Source: Microvirga thermotolerans
GTDB lineage: Bacteria; Pseudomonadota; Alphaproteobacteria; Rhizobiales; Beijerinckiaceae
Assembly: GCF_009363855.1 (NCBI RefSeq)
Contig: NZ_CP045423.1
Location: 2,510,001 to 2,574,000 of the forward strand
DNA: 64,000 nt
Direction of reading: 5' to 3'
Shown here: positions 26,081-41,462 of the stretch, one piece after another
Layout: the number at the start of each line of letters is the position of its first letter
Position numbering within the stretch: the stretch's first letter is position 1
Translations under genes and position numbers: made by a program
The notes under the pieces: generated by a model
What the model saw: the letters and a program-made list of their open reading frames with translations, nothing else
Databases searched by the model: none
Told to the model about the DNA's origin: nothing

Positions 26081-27106
26081 TTACGCTGCCACTTTCTCCA
26101 GGTCGCTTGTCCACTGCCCCATCGAGGCCAAACCATTCATTCTCGCGCGGTGCGCGAAGGCGCGCTGGGCTGCCTCCACGTTCTCGGGTTTGCCGGACCA
26201 TGCCCTCTGAGGCGCCGCCTGAAGAGCACGGCCATACGAGAACGTTAGCCGCCAGGGTACGCCGCCGATCCGATTCATAGCGTCGAGATGAGCGGTCGCC
26301 TCCTCGTCCGACTGGCCGCCCGAGAGAAAGGCGATGCCAGGCACGGCCGAGGGCACGCAACGCTTCAAGACTTTGAGGGTCTTCTCGGCGACCTCATCCA
26401 CGGAGGCTTGTTGCGGCGACTTCTTGCCCGCAATCACCATGTTGGGTTTGAGTACCATGCCTTCGAGCACAACCCGCTGCTCGTAGAGTTCCTGAAAGAC
26501 GGCCTTCAGCACGAACTCCGTCACCGTCGCGCAACGGTTGATGTCATGCGCGCCGTCCATCAGAACCTCGGGCTCGACGATCGGCACCACGCTCTGCTCC
26601 TGGCAGAGCGCCGCGTAGCGCGCCAGCGCATGCGCGTTGGCCTTTACGGCCGTCCAGGTCGGGATGCCCTCGCCGATGTCGATCACCGCACGCCACTTGG
26701 CAAAACGGGCGCCGAGGTCCGAATACTCCGTCAGGCGCTCCCGCAGGCCATCGAGGCCTTCCGTAATGGTTTCCCCGGGGCAGAACGGCAGCGGCTTGGC
26801 GCCGAGATCCACCTTGATGCCGGGAATCGCGCCCGTCTGCTCGATGAGCTTCACCAGTGGCGTCCCGTCCTTCGCAGTCTGGCGGATCGTCTCGTCGTAG
26901 AGGATGACGCCGGAAATATGGTTTTGCATCGCCTCGGTAGAGCGGAAGAGAAGTTCGCGATAATCGCGGCGATTGTCCGGCGTGGATTCGACGCCAATGG
27001 CATCGAAGCGCTTCTTGATCGTCCCCGTGCTCTCGTCGGCGGCGAGGATGCCCTTGCTGGGTTGCGTCATCGCTGCGGCGGTTTGTGCCAGTTGGTCGAG
27101 ATCCAT
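26081..27106 (-). CDS. Class I fructose-bisphosphate aldolase
   Basis: 341 residues, the usual length for class I aldolases. Recognisable segments: GKGILAADEST-type start (SKGILAADESTGTIKKRF), the ISGVILYDETIRQ strand, GIKVDLG, and the Schiff-base lysine in EGMVLKPNMV (about 229), then FLSGGQSDEEAT. It cleaves fructose 1,6-bisphosphate (and sedoheptulose bisphosphate) without metal. It ends in WTSDLEKVAA. GGAGG precedes the ATG. It is isolated from other glycolytic genes and lies beside glycogen-type genes, possibly serving sugar flux under stress. Confidence 0.93.
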   Translation of the reverse strand: MDLDQLAQTAAAMTQPSKGILAADESTGTIKKRFDAIGVESTPDNRRDYRELLFRSTEAMQNHISGVILYDETIRQTAKDGTPLVKLIEQTGAIPGIKVDLGAKPLPFCPGETITEGLDGLRERLTEYSDLGARFAKWRAVIDIGEGIPTWTAVKANAHALARYAALCQEQSVVPIVEPEVLMDGAHDINRCATVTEFVLKAVFQELYEQRVVLEGMVLKPNMVIAGKKSPQQASVDEVAEKTLKVLKRCVPSAVPGIAFLSGGQSDEEATAHLDAMNRIGGVPWRLTFSYGRALQAAPQRAWSGKPENVEAAQRAFAHRARMNGLASMGQWTSDLEKVAA

Positions 27107-27310
27107 CCTTTTCCTCCACGGATGATCGGCTTAGCCCCGGGCCGCCTGGGGTTCGGAACAGGCGGGAGCAATGCTCCGGTGCAAGCCTTAGTTACGGTAC
27201 CTAACCTCGCTCACAGCCAGGCCCGCCCTGGTTGGGGCGGGCCCACATCGTCGGGCGCAGAGATCAAAGGACCGGTTCTGCCCCCTGATCTCAGTTCGCC
27301 GATGCCCGCC

Positions 27311-29506
27311 TCAGACGGTAATCTCGACCCGCACATCACCAGTCCGGCCGAGAACATGAGGCGCTACCTCACTTCCTGCCCGCCGTACCGCGAGGTCGAG
27401 GCGGCATCCGTCAACCGCAAGGTCACGCAACACGACCTCTTCGAGAAAGTCCGGCAGAACCGGTTGATTGAGCCGGACCGTCCTGGTCTGCGGATCGAAA
27501 CTGAGGCCGAGGCAGGCCTGAATCAAGCTCAGCGGCGTTGCGGCCGCCCAAGCTTGGGGCGCACAGGCGACCGGATAGAACGTCGGCCCTTCGCCGCGTC
27601 GGCGGGGGAAGCCACAGAAGAGTTCAGGCAGCCGCCTGAAGTCGATGTAGACGGATGCGTGGAACAGGCCGTCGAAGATCCGGGTGGCCTCGCGCTTGAA
27701 GCCATAGCGGGCGAGCCCCAGGGCGATCAGCGCGTTGTCGTGCGGCCAGACCGAGCCGTTGTGATAGGACATCGGGTTGTAGCGCGCCTCGGTCGATGCG
27801 ATGGTTCTTACACCGAAGCCCGAGAACGAGGACGCATCCATGAGCGTCCTCACAATTTCGGCCGCGCGTTCGGGCTGTGCGATTCCAGCGAACAAGGCAT
27901 GGCCGGCATTTGACGACCGCACCAGGCAAGGCCGTTTGTCGCCGTCAAGTGCCAGGGCATAGGTGCCGAGATCCTCACACCAGAACGCTTGATCGAACCG
28001 CTGCTTCATCCGGTCGGCCTCTGCCTCCAGCAATGTCGCGCGCTCCGGCAGGCCGAGGCTCGATGCGATGAGCGCGGCGGAGCGCTTAGCACCGTAAACG
28101 TAGGCCTGGACCTCGCACAGGGCAATCGGCCCCTGAGCCATGGCGCCGTCGGCATGGAAGACGGAGTCGTGACTGTCCTTCCAGCCCTGATTGATGAGCC
28201 CGCCTTCCGTCCGGCGGCCATACTCGACGAAGCCGTCGCCGTCGCGATCACCAAAAATGTCGATCCAGCGCAGGGCCGCTTCGATATGGGGCCAGAGCCC
28301 TTCCAGGGTCGCAATGTCTTGTGTGCGTTCCAGGTAGGCGCCAGCCAGCATGACGAAGAGCGGCGTCGAGTCGACGCTGCCATAGTAGCGGCGGAAGGGC
28401 ACTTCGCCGAGCTCGGCCATCTCGCCATAGCGAACCTCGTGCAGGATCTTGCCAGGCTCGGCATCCGCGGCCGGATCTTCGGCTGTAGCCTGGTTGGCGG
28501 CCAGGAACCGGAGGACGCCACGGGCCAGCGCCGGATCCATCCAGAGCGTCTCATAGGCCGTGATGAGGGCGTCGCGCCCGAAGGCGGCGCTGAACCACGG
28601 CGTGCCGGCGTAGGGATAGGGACCCTCGGGCGTGTCCGTCACCAGCATGTAGAGGTCGGAGACGGAGCGCCGGACAGCCTCGTTGAAGATCTCGTTCGAG
28701 GTTACGATCGAAGCGGCCCGCGACGAGGACAGACGCAGCGCCCGTCGCGCCTCGACCATCGACGACAGGTAGTGCTCACGCGGGCGCTTCTGCGGCACCT
28801 CGTCATCGCAGCGGACCTCGACGAAGATCACCGTTCGCTGCCCTGGAGCAACCTCGATCTCGAACAGAGCGCGCCTTGCTTCCAAGCGGCTGGGAGCCGG
28901 GTCGAAGCGCAGGCGTGTTGTCCTGGTCCGATCGTCGAGACCGCCGTACGTGAACGTGACGCTCTCAGGCCGTACATCGGCCGGGTGGAACGTGCCGCGG
29001 AGCTTACGCCTCGTGCCCCGCACCTCGAAGAGATCGGCGAAGTCGGCCTCGAACCGCAATTCCAGTGTCAGGCGCTGGGGCTGGTCGCCGAAGTTGCGCA
29101 CCAGCAGGCGCTCGAAACAGGCGGACTGCCAGAGGAACTTGGACCGCCGGATGTGGATCACGTCGTGTTCTAGGAGAAGCCGGCCCGCCTTGTCGTAGAG
29201 ATCCGGGTTGGTGAGATCACAAGTGAGCACGGCGTTGTCGTCACGCAGGGTTGACGACAGCAGGATCGGACTCAGCCCGTTGATCAGCACGTCAAGATGG
29301 GAGAGATGGCGGGTGTCACGGTGGAACAGCCCGTCCGGGCTCCCCTCCCCCGACAGCACGTCGCCATTGCGGTCGAACACCCCGAAGGTATCGCCGTGCT
29401 TCAACGTCCGCGGGCGCCGCTCCTGCAGCGAGGACTGCGACGCGACGGCGAACTGGCCCAGGCGGATGTCGCCTGCGTCATCAGGCACGTTAACATGCAG
29501 GTTCAT
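27311..29506 (-). CDS. Glycogen-debranching-type amylo-alpha-1,6-glucosidase
   Basis: 731 residues from ATG 29506 (GGAGG eight bases upstream). The N-terminal beta-rich domain (about 20-250) matches glycogen-debranching N-terminal domains (GDTFGVFDRNGDV, GLFHRDTRHLSHL). An (alpha/alpha)6 catalytic barrel follows, with AGTPWFSAAFGRDALIT, the GWKDSHDSVFHADG segment and NGSVWPHDNALIA. The acidic pair expected for GH-type inversion sits in these segments. It probably hydrolyses alpha-glucosidic branches or an unusual glucoside. The neighbouring glycosyltransferase suggests polysaccharide turnover. Confidence 0.85.
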   Translation of the reverse strand: MNLHVNVPDDAGDIRLGQFAVASQSSLQERRPRTLKHGDTFGVFDRNGDVLSGEGSPDGLFHRDTRHLSHLDVLINGLSPILLSSTLRDDNAVLTCDLTNPDLYDKAGRLLLEHDVIHIRRSKFLWQSACFERLLVRNFGDQPQRLTLELRFEADFADLFEVRGTRRKLRGTFHPADVRPESVTFTYGGLDDRTRTTRLRFDPAPSRLEARRALFEIEVAPGQRTVIFVEVRCDDEVPQKRPREHYLSSMVEARRALRLSSSRAASIVTSNEIFNEAVRRSVSDLYMLVTDTPEGPYPYAGTPWFSAAFGRDALITAYETLWMDPALARGVLRFLAANQATAEDPAADAEPGKILHEVRYGEMAELGEVPFRRYYGSVDSTPLFVMLAGAYLERTQDIATLEGLWPHIEAALRWIDIFGDRDGDGFVEYGRRTEGGLINQGWKDSHDSVFHADGAMAQGPIALCEVQAYVYGAKRSAALIASSLGLPERATLLEAEADRMKQRFDQAFWCEDLGTYALALDGDKRPCLVRSSNAGHALFAGIAQPERAAEIVRTLMDASSFSGFGVRTIASTEARYNPMSYHNGSVWPHDNALIALGLARYGFKREATRIFDGLFHASVYIDFRRLPELFCGFPRRRGEGPTFYPVACAPQAWAAATPLSLIQACLGLSFDPQTRTVRLNQPVLPDFLEEVVLRDLAVDGCRLDLAVRRAGSEVAPHVLGRTGDVRVEITV

Positions 29507-29550
29507 GATGTCGTCCTCCACCGAGAGAACAAACGTCGGACCAACGGACC

Positions 29551-30645
29551 TTATGCCACCGCATGCAAGCCGGCCCCGGCTCCGTTGGCACGGCGCAGAT
29601 GAGCGGCCTCGAGGCGCACGCCGGGCAGGCTGCGATAGATATCGAGATAATCTTTCGTCATCCGTTCGACAGTGAACCGGTCGAGGAAGCAGCGGCGCAC
29701 CTCGGCCCGGTCTAAGGTCCTGAGTGCGGCGACCGCTTCGACGGCGTCCTCGACGGTTTCGACGATGAAGCCGGACCTGCCAGTCTCGATCACTTCCGGC
29801 ACCGAACCGCAGCGGAAGGCGATCACGGGTGTGCCGCAGGCCATCGCCTCGATCATCACGAGGCCGAAGGGCTCGGGCCAGTCGACGGGAAAGAGCAGCG
29901 CAGCAGCATCACCCAGGAAGTCCGCCTTCTCGTGCTCGTTGATCTCACCGATGAATTCCACATTGGGATGAGCGTCGATCAGGGGCTTGATGACCTCGTC
30001 CCAGTAGGCCTGGTCGGCCTTGTCGATCTTCGCCGCGATCCGGAGGGGCATCCCGGCCTCCGCCGCAATCCGGATCGCCCGGTCGGGCCGCTTCTCCGGC
30101 GAGATCCGTCCCAGGAAGGCTAGGTACCCTCCCGTCGCGGCCGCACGGAAAGGCAGGAGGTTTTTCGGCAGCCCATGGTGGACGGTGCCGACCCAGTTGG
30201 CGTCGGCGATCGGCTTGCGCTGATCGTCGGAGATGGAGACGAGCGGAATGTCCGGGAACATCCGGTAGAACGGGGCGAGATCAACCAGATCGAGCCTGCC
30301 GTGTGTCGTCGTGACGGTCCGGTCGGCGAACTCGCGGATGAGCGGGAAGTGCAGCAGGTCGATGTGGAAGTGGATGACGTCGAACTCATGGGCCCGCTGT
30401 CTCACCTGCTCCAGCATCATGATGTGGTAGGGCAGCGGGTCCTTGACGACCGGATTGAGGCGGAGCGCCAAGTCGCAGCAACGCACGAGCTCGGCCTTTG
30501 TGATCGAGTCACCGGAGGCAAACAGGGTCACCTCGTGTCCCTGCCGGACCAGTTCCTCGGTAAGATAAGAGACGATCCGTTCGGTTCCCCCGTAAAGCTT
30601 AGGCGGAACACGTTCGTACAAAGGAGCCACCTGGGCGATCTTCAT
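29551..30645 (-). CDS. GT4-family glycosyltransferase
   Basis: 364 residues from ATG 30645 (GAGGAGG upstream). The GT-B fold is evident: KIAQVAPLYERVPPKLYGGTE at the N-terminus, HGLPKNLL, YLAFLGRISPEKRPDRAI at the second Rossmann start, and the EX7E-type site in PEPFGLVMIEAMACGTPVIAF. It uses an activated sugar, donor unknown. It lies 44 bases upstream of the debranching-type gene in the same direction, so the two probably form an operon. Confidence 0.9.
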   Translation of the reverse strand: MKIAQVAPLYERVPPKLYGGTERIVSYLTEELVRQGHEVTLFASGDSITKAELVRCCDLALRLNPVVKDPLPYHIMMLEQVRQRAHEFDVIHFHIDLLHFPLIREFADRTVTTTHGRLDLVDLAPFYRMFPDIPLVSISDDQRKPIADANWVGTVHHGLPKNLLPFRAAATGGYLAFLGRISPEKRPDRAIRIAAEAGMPLRIAAKIDKADQAYWDEVIKPLIDAHPNVEFIGEINEHEKADFLGDAAALLFPVDWPEPFGLVMIEAMACGTPVIAFRCGSVPEVIETGRSGFIVETVEDAVEAVAALRTLDRAEVRRCFLDRFTVERMTKDYLDIYRSLPGVRLEAAHLRRANGAGAGLHAVA

Positions 30646-30816
30646 CGGCAAAACCTCCTCGAAGAGCGAAGAATCGACGATTGAGATGCGCGCGGCCGCG
30701 GAAAGTAGGCCCGCGCGGCACAAGGCGTTTTCGAGATAGGATCTAAGCTCAAGCTTGCAAGAGCCGGGACGGCAGGTGAAGTTGACGCCGTCCCGGCTGA
30801 TCCTCCTCCGACAGGT

Positions 30817-31167
30817 CTACGCGGCGAGGCGCCGGGGCTCAGCCGCGGAGGCGTTCGCCTTGGACGGAGGCTCGGGAACGACGCTGAGGGACGGGGGCTT
30901 CTCCGGTGACATGCGGGCCGCTCCGGTACGCTGCGCCGGGTCGAGCTGGCCGTAGATCCCGAGCCATTCGAACCCGGGTTTGTGGCGCAGGTCCATGAGC
31001 GGGCGCAGCTCAGGCTGCGCCAGATCCATCAGGGTCGCGTCGCGCCAGCGCCTCTTCGTCGGCTGCTTGCGGGAGAACGGCCAAAGCCGTCGTACCTCCG
31101 CCTCGACCTGCAGCACGATCTTGCCACTCATGGTGCGGCGGAGATTGAATCGTCCGGTCAGGGGCAT
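30817..31167 (-). CDS. Hypothetical protein
   Basis: 116 residues with GGAGG before the ATG. A basic N-terminal part contains SGKIVLQVEAEVRRLWPFS and a Trp/Arg-rich stretch (KQPTKRRWRDAT). A Leu-Pro-rich middle follows, and the C-terminal 30 residues are Pro/Ser/Ala-rich and probably disordered. No family is recognised. It starts 16 bases from the end of the Bax inhibitor gene, so both are likely co-transcribed. Confidence 0.65.
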   Translation of the reverse strand: MPLTGRFNLRRTMSGKIVLQVEAEVRRLWPFSRKQPTKRRWRDATLMDLAQPELRPLMDLRHKPGFEWLGIYGQLDPAQRTGAARMSPEKPPSLSVVPEPPSKANASAAEPRRLAA

Positions 31168-31183
31168 GGCTTCCTCCGTTCCG

Positions 31184-31939
31184 TTACTCCTCCCGCTGGC
31201 CCAGGAGGGACAGCAGGAGCTGGAAGAGGTTGAGGAAGTTGAGGTAGAGGCTCAGCGCACCGAAGACTCGGCTCGTGAGCGCGGCGTCACCGTAGGCGAG
31301 GCCCGCGACGTATTCCTCCTTGATCCGCTGGGTATCCCACGCGGTCAGGCCGGCGAACACGAACAGGCCGATGATCGTGATCGCGAACTGCAGGGCCGAA
31401 CTCGCGAGGAACAGGTTGATCAGGGAGGCCAGGATCAACCCGACCAGGCCCATGAGGAGGAACGAGCCCCAGCCGGACAGATCGCTCCGTGTGGTGTAGC
31501 CCCACAGGCTCAGGGCGCCGAACGCCGCCGCCGTGATGAAGAAGATGCGTGTGACGCTCTCACCGGTATAGGCCTGGAGCAAAGCCGCGAGGCCGACACC
31601 CTGAAGGGCCGTAATGCCCCAGTAGATTCCCTGCAGGCCCGCCGGAGATAGGCTCTGTGCCCCGAACGATGCGATCAGGATCAAGCCGAGGGGAGCCAAC
31701 AGGGCGACCCAGCCGAGCGGCGTCAGCTCGCGCGGACCGGAGTAGAAGAGCTCACCCAAGGGCGTGTTCGCCACCGCGTAGGCGGCGGCGCCGCTCAGGG
31801 CGAGCCCGAGCATGAGGTAGTTGTAGACGCCGATCATGTGCGCCCGCAGGCCGGCGTCGAACTCGCCCCGGGATGGCGCGAACGTGCCTGGCCCAAACCC
31901 GTATGGCGCCAGGCGAGAATTGTCATTCCACCAAGACAT
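31184..31939 (-). CDS. Bax inhibitor-1/YccA family membrane protein
   Basis: 251 residues from ATG 31939, with AGAGG six bases upstream. Seven membrane segments are visible (starting MIGVYNYLMLGLALSGAAAY). The family signature is present as LNLFLASSALQFAITIIG and TAWDTQRIKEEYV near the end, the latter carrying the conserved Asp of the TMBIM pore. The final segment is LYLNFLNLFQLLLSLLG. Family members act as calcium leak channels or interact with FtsH (YccA). An ftsH gene occurs later in this cluster. Confidence 0.92.
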   Translation of the reverse strand: MSWWNDNSRLAPYGFGPGTFAPSRGEFDAGLRAHMIGVYNYLMLGLALSGAAAYAVANTPLGELFYSGPRELTPLGWVALLAPLGLILIASFGAQSLSPAGLQGIYWGITALQGVGLAALLQAYTGESVTRIFFITAAAFGALSLWGYTTRSDLSGWGSFLLMGLVGLILASLINLFLASSALQFAITIIGLFVFAGLTAWDTQRIKEEYVAGLAYGDAALTSRVFGALSLYLNFLNLFQLLLSLLGQREE

Positions 31940-32433
31940 GACAAACCTCTTCAAACCAGTTGCCGATCAGGTTCAGCGACGACTCGAAAAGGCTCATGCG
32001 GATCTCGCCCGAGGGGACTTCTCTGCCCCGCGATGTGGCGCGAGAGGGTCCATCCTAAGCCTCGTCGGAGTGCATCGGCCAAGCCATGCCCGCGAGGAGC
32101 CGACTTGACGCTAAAGAGATGAGAACGCGCAGCGACGCTTGCAAGTCGTACCGCTTTCAACACAAGGGCAGGACAAGCGATTTTTTGCGATCCGGCAACA
32201 CACCTGTGAGCGTCGGCCGCCGGAGACTTCGCGCCATGACAGTCCAGGGGCACCGTCGGGCCGACTATTAGCAGCCGAGCCACAGAAGATCTGCGGGATT
32301 AGTCGAGCGGGTATATTGCGCGAGCCTTTTTTGGGGGCCATGCTGCATTACTTTGGTCGCAAGGAGCTTGGCTTTCTTGGGCACATCCGAAGTCAGGCAC
32401 GATTACCGAAGTCGATCATTTGGGGCCAGAGGG
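31940..32433. other. Intergenic region, nothing seen
   Basis: 494 bases between divergent genes, GC lower than neighbours. Short frames on both strands show no family features or good start sites. Confidence 0.4.
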
Positions 32434-32898
32434 ATGAGCGATTGGAAACTACCCTGGGAGGGTGGGTGCTTATGCGGCGGGATACGCTTCCGAATCACTG
32501 CCCCACCCTTGCTAACGGCGGCGTGCCATTGCACCGGGTGCCAGAAGCTGAGCGCAAGCGCATACTCACTGACTATCATTGTGCCAAGCGACGGCTTTGC
32601 GGTGACGCGTGGTGAGCCCGTGATCGGTGGTCTGCATGGTCCGCATCGGCAGCTCTATTGCCCCCACTGCAAAAATTGGATGTTCACGCACCCGCACGGC
32701 CTGGACTTCGTCGTCAATGTCCGGGCGACTATGCTGGACGACCACCATTGGTACGCGCCCTTTGTCGAGGTCTTCACGTCAGAAAAGCTGCCGTGGGCTT
32801 CAACCTGCGCGGTATATAGCTTTGCTACCCAACCAGACCTCGACGGGTATGGACCTCTGATTGAAGCCTTCGCACGGGAAGGAGCACGGCCGCTCTGA
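32434..32898 (+). CDS. GFA (glutathione-dependent formaldehyde-activating/CENP-V fold) family protein
   Basis: 154 residues from ATG 32434. Zinc-site cysteines of the fold are present: EGGCLCGGIRF at about 9-19, CHCTGCQK at 31-38 and LYCPHCKNW at about 75. The family includes Gfa, which speeds S-hydroxymethylglutathione formation, but most members have unknown substrates. It stands alone between gene-poor stretches. Confidence 0.85.
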   Translation: MSDWKLPWEGGCLCGGIRFRITAPPLLTAACHCTGCQKLSASAYSLTIIVPSDGFAVTRGEPVIGGLHGPHRQLYCPHCKNWMFTHPHGLDFVVNVRATMLDDHHWYAPFVEVFTSEKLPWASTCAVYSFATQPDLDGYGPLIEAFAREGARPL

Positions 32899-33094
32899 AG
32901 GTTCGACGCGGCGGTCTCGCAGAATGAGTGCATCTACCGATGCCTAACCGCTACCCGATCCGTTTTCGTGGGACGGGAATTTCCGAGCGCAGGGCCAAGT
33001 GGCATTCGCTCTGTGCGGGTAAAAACTAAGCAGAGGAAGGATCGGCTCAGTCTACACCGTCTGACCCATCCCGCAGCTCTCCTGTGGCCTAGGA

Positions 33095-33343
33095 CTAGCA
33101 GCCGATGCAGATATCCGGGATGATTTCTTTGGGGTCCCTGCTCAGAAGTCGCTCGTGCTTCTTGGATAGCCCGACACGCTGCCGGCTGTCAGATTTCGGT
33201 TGTTGTGCGTTCTCCGCTCGGTTCAGATCCCGTTCGTACGTGGCAGTCTGCGCTTGCGAAACCAGCGTCTGGTCCTGACGCGCCATGGCCGCTGGAAGAG
33301 CCGCAAGGCTCAGGAACAACGCTGTAAGAAGTCTCCGATGCAT
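33095..33343 (-). CDS. Small exported hypothetical protein ending in CIGC
   Basis: 82 residues with GGAGG eight bases before the ATG. The signal peptide (MHRRLLTALFLSLAALPAAMA) is followed by a polar, Gln/Arg-rich part. The C-terminus ends IPDICIGC, a C-x-x-C pair that could bind metal or form a disulfide. No family is recognised. Confidence 0.6.
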   Translation of the reverse strand: MHRRLLTALFLSLAALPAAMARQDQTLVSQAQTATYERDLNRAENAQQPKSDSRQRVGLSKKHERLLSRDPKEIIPDICIGC

Positions 33344-33898
33344 AAGGATCCTCCAACCATCGGGGGCACCATTCTCTCCAAGCGGCTTCCCGCTGTAGAT
33401 GGATGAGGCACCACCTCACCGTGATCCGTTACCAGCCATGCGAACTCTCGCCTGCACGGTGCGAGCTCGCTTTGCCGCATGACGCAGTTGCGGACGATGA
33501 AGCCCGTGAGCCTGCTGTAGGCACTTATGGCTGCCGCGGATTCCCCTGCCGGCATGCCGCCAGTATGGGGGTCGCGGAGCAGAAATACCTCGCTGCGGCG
33601 ACAGCATGCTCGCGGCCTGACCACTCTGTTGGCTGGCCCCGCCCGTCGGCCGCACACGATGTGGCTGTGGATACCGCAGAGACGTCAGGGCACTGAAGAC
33701 CAACGGACATGAAAGCACGACAAGGCCGCCGGACACGACGCTGCCCAGAACGAAAGGTGTCAATACCTTCATCCCCTGCTCTCCCCTGATGACGAAGATC
33801 CGTGTGGCCAGCTTCCCAAGCCGGCCACACGGATGAAGCACATGCGAACCGCAGGTTTCCGCGAGGGTAAGCTTCCCTGAGCCTGCGAGCCTCAGGTC
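33344..33898. other. Intergenic region, no firm gene
   Basis: 555 bases. A minus-strand frame from ATG 33,772 begins like a small exported or membrane protein (MKVLTPFVLGSVVSGGLVVL, with GGGGAGAG upstream) but turns into Arg/His-rich sequence without protein character and stops at 33,416. A frameshifted short gene is possible. Confidence 0.3.
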
Positions 33899-36505
<2,607 letters not shown>

Positions 36506-36741
36506 CTGTACCTCCATCAGACCTTACGCCCTCTCAGAGGCGCGCTAGAACCGAGGAAGATGTCCTTTGGCCGATTGGGCCAACGAAGGACGCCGGCGCT
36601 CAAAGGAGCCGCCAGCGTGTACGATCTGGTTTGGGAGCAAATTTTTCGCAAGACCGGCCCAATGCATCGGCGCACACCGGCGCCCCAATCGAGCGGGCTC
36701 TAAGGGCCCTATCGGCTGCCCCCGCTGCGACTGCGCCGGGC

Positions 36742-37319
<578 letters not shown>

Positions 37320-37721
37320 ATGCGGGATCCGGCAAACTGGATGCTCTCGGAAGCGATTGACGCCCTGGCGCGGGCCGAGCGGATGCACCGGCAACTCTTT
37401 CAGCTCCAGCGCTCGCAGGCTCGGGCGCCGGCGTGGGAGCCTCCCCTCGACATGATCGAGACCGACCGTGAGGTCCTCATCCTGATTGCCCTGCCAGGGG
37501 TTGAGCCTGACCAGGTCGAGGCCGTTGTCCGGGATGGAGCCTTGGTGGTGGCTGGCCGGCGCCTGCTGCCTCCCGAGCTGCGGACGGCCCGCATCCATCG
37601 CCTGGAACTGCCACAGGGACGGTTCGAGCGACACGTCCCGCTGCCGCCGGGGCGCTATAGCGCCGTGCGCCGGTTCGCGCGGAATGGGTGTCTCGTCTTC
37701 AGCCTTGAAAAGGACGTGTAG
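37320..37721 (+). CDS. Hsp20/alpha-crystallin family protein (divergent)
   Basis: 133 residues from ATG 37320, nine bases after GGAGG; an ATG at 37314 is too close. The alpha-crystallin domain covers about 45-133: PPLDMIETDREVLILIALPGVEPDQVEAVVRDGALVVAG, then LELPQGRFERHVPLPPGRY and NGCLVFSLEK. The C-terminal I-x-I anchor is missing; the protein ends SLEKDV. It is shorter and more Arg-rich than the three other Hsp20 proteins in the window. It ends ten bases before lon and is probably co-transcribed with it. Confidence 0.88.
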   Translation: MRDPANWMLSEAIDALARAERMHRQLFQLQRSQARAPAWEPPLDMIETDREVLILIALPGVEPDQVEAVVRDGALVVAGRRLLPPELRTARIHRLELPQGRFERHVPLPPGRYSAVRRFARNGCLVFSLEKDV

Positions 37722-37731
37722 GGGTTGCGTC

Positions 37732-40155
<2,424 letters not shown>

Positions 40156-40174
40156 CAGGCACGCCGTTAGACTG

Positions 40175-40813
40175 ATGCCGGAGACCGCCGTATCCGCGTT
40201 TGTGCTTCTGTTCGTCACGATCGGCCCCGTCGAGACGGCGGCCGTTTTCGGCGTGCTCACCGCCGGCACCCATCGTCCTGAACGGCGGCGGCTGGCATGG
40301 CAGGCGGTCGTGATCGCCGGGCTGGTGCTGCTACTGTTCGCGCTTGTGGGAAACCGACTGCTTGACTTTCTGCACGTCTCGCTGGCGGCCTTCCGCATCG
40401 CCGGCGGGGTCCTGCTCCTCCTCTTGGCCGTCGATCTCGTGTTCGCCCACCCGACAGGCCTCTCGTCGATCACACCGAGCGAGGAGCATGAGGCCCAGCG
40501 GCCCGGCGACATTGCCGTGTTCCCGCTCGCCATCCCGCTGATCGCCGGCCCTGGCAGCATGACCGCAATCGTGCTGCTGATGGGTCAGGCCACGACAGAT
40601 CTCGCCCGGGCCACTGTCCTGGCGACGCTGGTGGCGTGTCTTGGAGCGACCTATGTGGCGTTGGTTCTCGTTGATCCGCTCGGACGCCTGCTCGGGGTGA
40701 CGGGCACCAATGTCGTCGCCCGCATCTCCGGCATCCTGTTGGCAGCGGTGGCAGTTCAGTTCGTCCTCGATGGCGTCCGGGAGGCCAACCTGTTCGGGTC
40801 TGCGCCTCAATAG
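40175..40813 (+). CDS. MarC family integral membrane protein
   Basis: 212 residues with six hydrophobic helices. The N-terminal segment AFVLLFVTIGPVETAAVFG and the mid-protein FPLAIPLIAGPGSMTAIVLL are the two inverted halves of the MarC fold, with the characteristic GP motifs. Function of the family is unsettled. It starts 19 bases after lon and may belong to the same transcript. Confidence 0.88.
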   Translation: MPETAVSAFVLLFVTIGPVETAAVFGVLTAGTHRPERRRLAWQAVVIAGLVLLLFALVGNRLLDFLHVSLAAFRIAGGVLLLLLAVDLVFAHPTGLSSITPSEEHEAQRPGDIAVFPLAIPLIAGPGSMTAIVLLMGQATTDLARATVLATLVACLGATYVALVLVDPLGRLLGVTGTNVVARISGILLAAVAVQFVLDGVREANLFGSAPQ

Positions 40814-40902
40814 GAGCTCCGCTGTCCTTTCAACGCCTCCTGCACCCTCGCAGGCCTGCACTTACATATTCGTGCGCGTGAACATGAGCTGGAGTTTGCA
40901 CG

Positions 40903-41343
40903 ATGGCCGACACGTTCCACATCGTCTGTCCCGCCTGCGATAGCGTCAACCGCCTGCCGCGGTCGAAACCGGCCCAGGCCGCGAAATGCGGCCGCTGTGG
41001 CGCCAGCCTGTTCTCCGGAAAGCCGGTCGACCTCGATGGCGAGCGGTTTAAGCGCCACATCGCCCGCAATGACATTCCCGTCGTGGTCGACTTCTGGGCG
41101 CCGTGGTGCGGCCCCTGCCGGGCCATGGCTCCCGTCTTTGAGCAGACGGCGCAAGAGCTTGAGCCAGCAGCCCGCTTCGTCAAGGTCAATGTCGACGCCA
41201 ATCCCCGCCTCGCGTCGGAGTTCGGCATCCAAGGGATCCCAGCGCTCTTTGTGTTCAAGGACGGGCAGATTGCGTCACGGCAGGCCGGCATGATGGATCC
41301 GAACTCCCTACGCCGCTGGATCGCAGAGGCGAGCAGAAGGTGA
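40903..41343 (+). CDS. trxC: Thioredoxin 2 (TrxC) with N-terminal zinc finger
   Basis: 146 residues. The N-terminal zinc finger (IVCPACDSVNRLP and AKCGRCGASLF) identifies TrxC. The thioredoxin fold follows, with the active site FWAPWCGPCRAMAP at about 64-77 and the cis-Pro in GIQGIPALFVF. It reduces disulfides in cytosolic proteins under oxidative stress and its zinc finger makes it stress-responsive. It ends about 120 bases before the CIRCE element of groES. Confidence 0.94.
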   Translation: MADTFHIVCPACDSVNRLPRSKPAQAAKCGRCGASLFSGKPVDLDGERFKRHIARNDIPVVVDFWAPWCGPCRAMAPVFEQTAQELEPAARFVKVNVDANPRLASEFGIQGIPALFVFKDGQIASRQAGMMDPNSLRRWIAEASRR

Positions 41344-41462
41344 CGGATCCGGAACTCGATCCCAACCTCCGACGGGCGATATGGCCGGGCAAGACCTTTT
41401 CGTGGGCTTGCCTCCGTGCGGGCTCTTGACGGTAAGGGAAGCCTTACTATGTCGATACCGGA

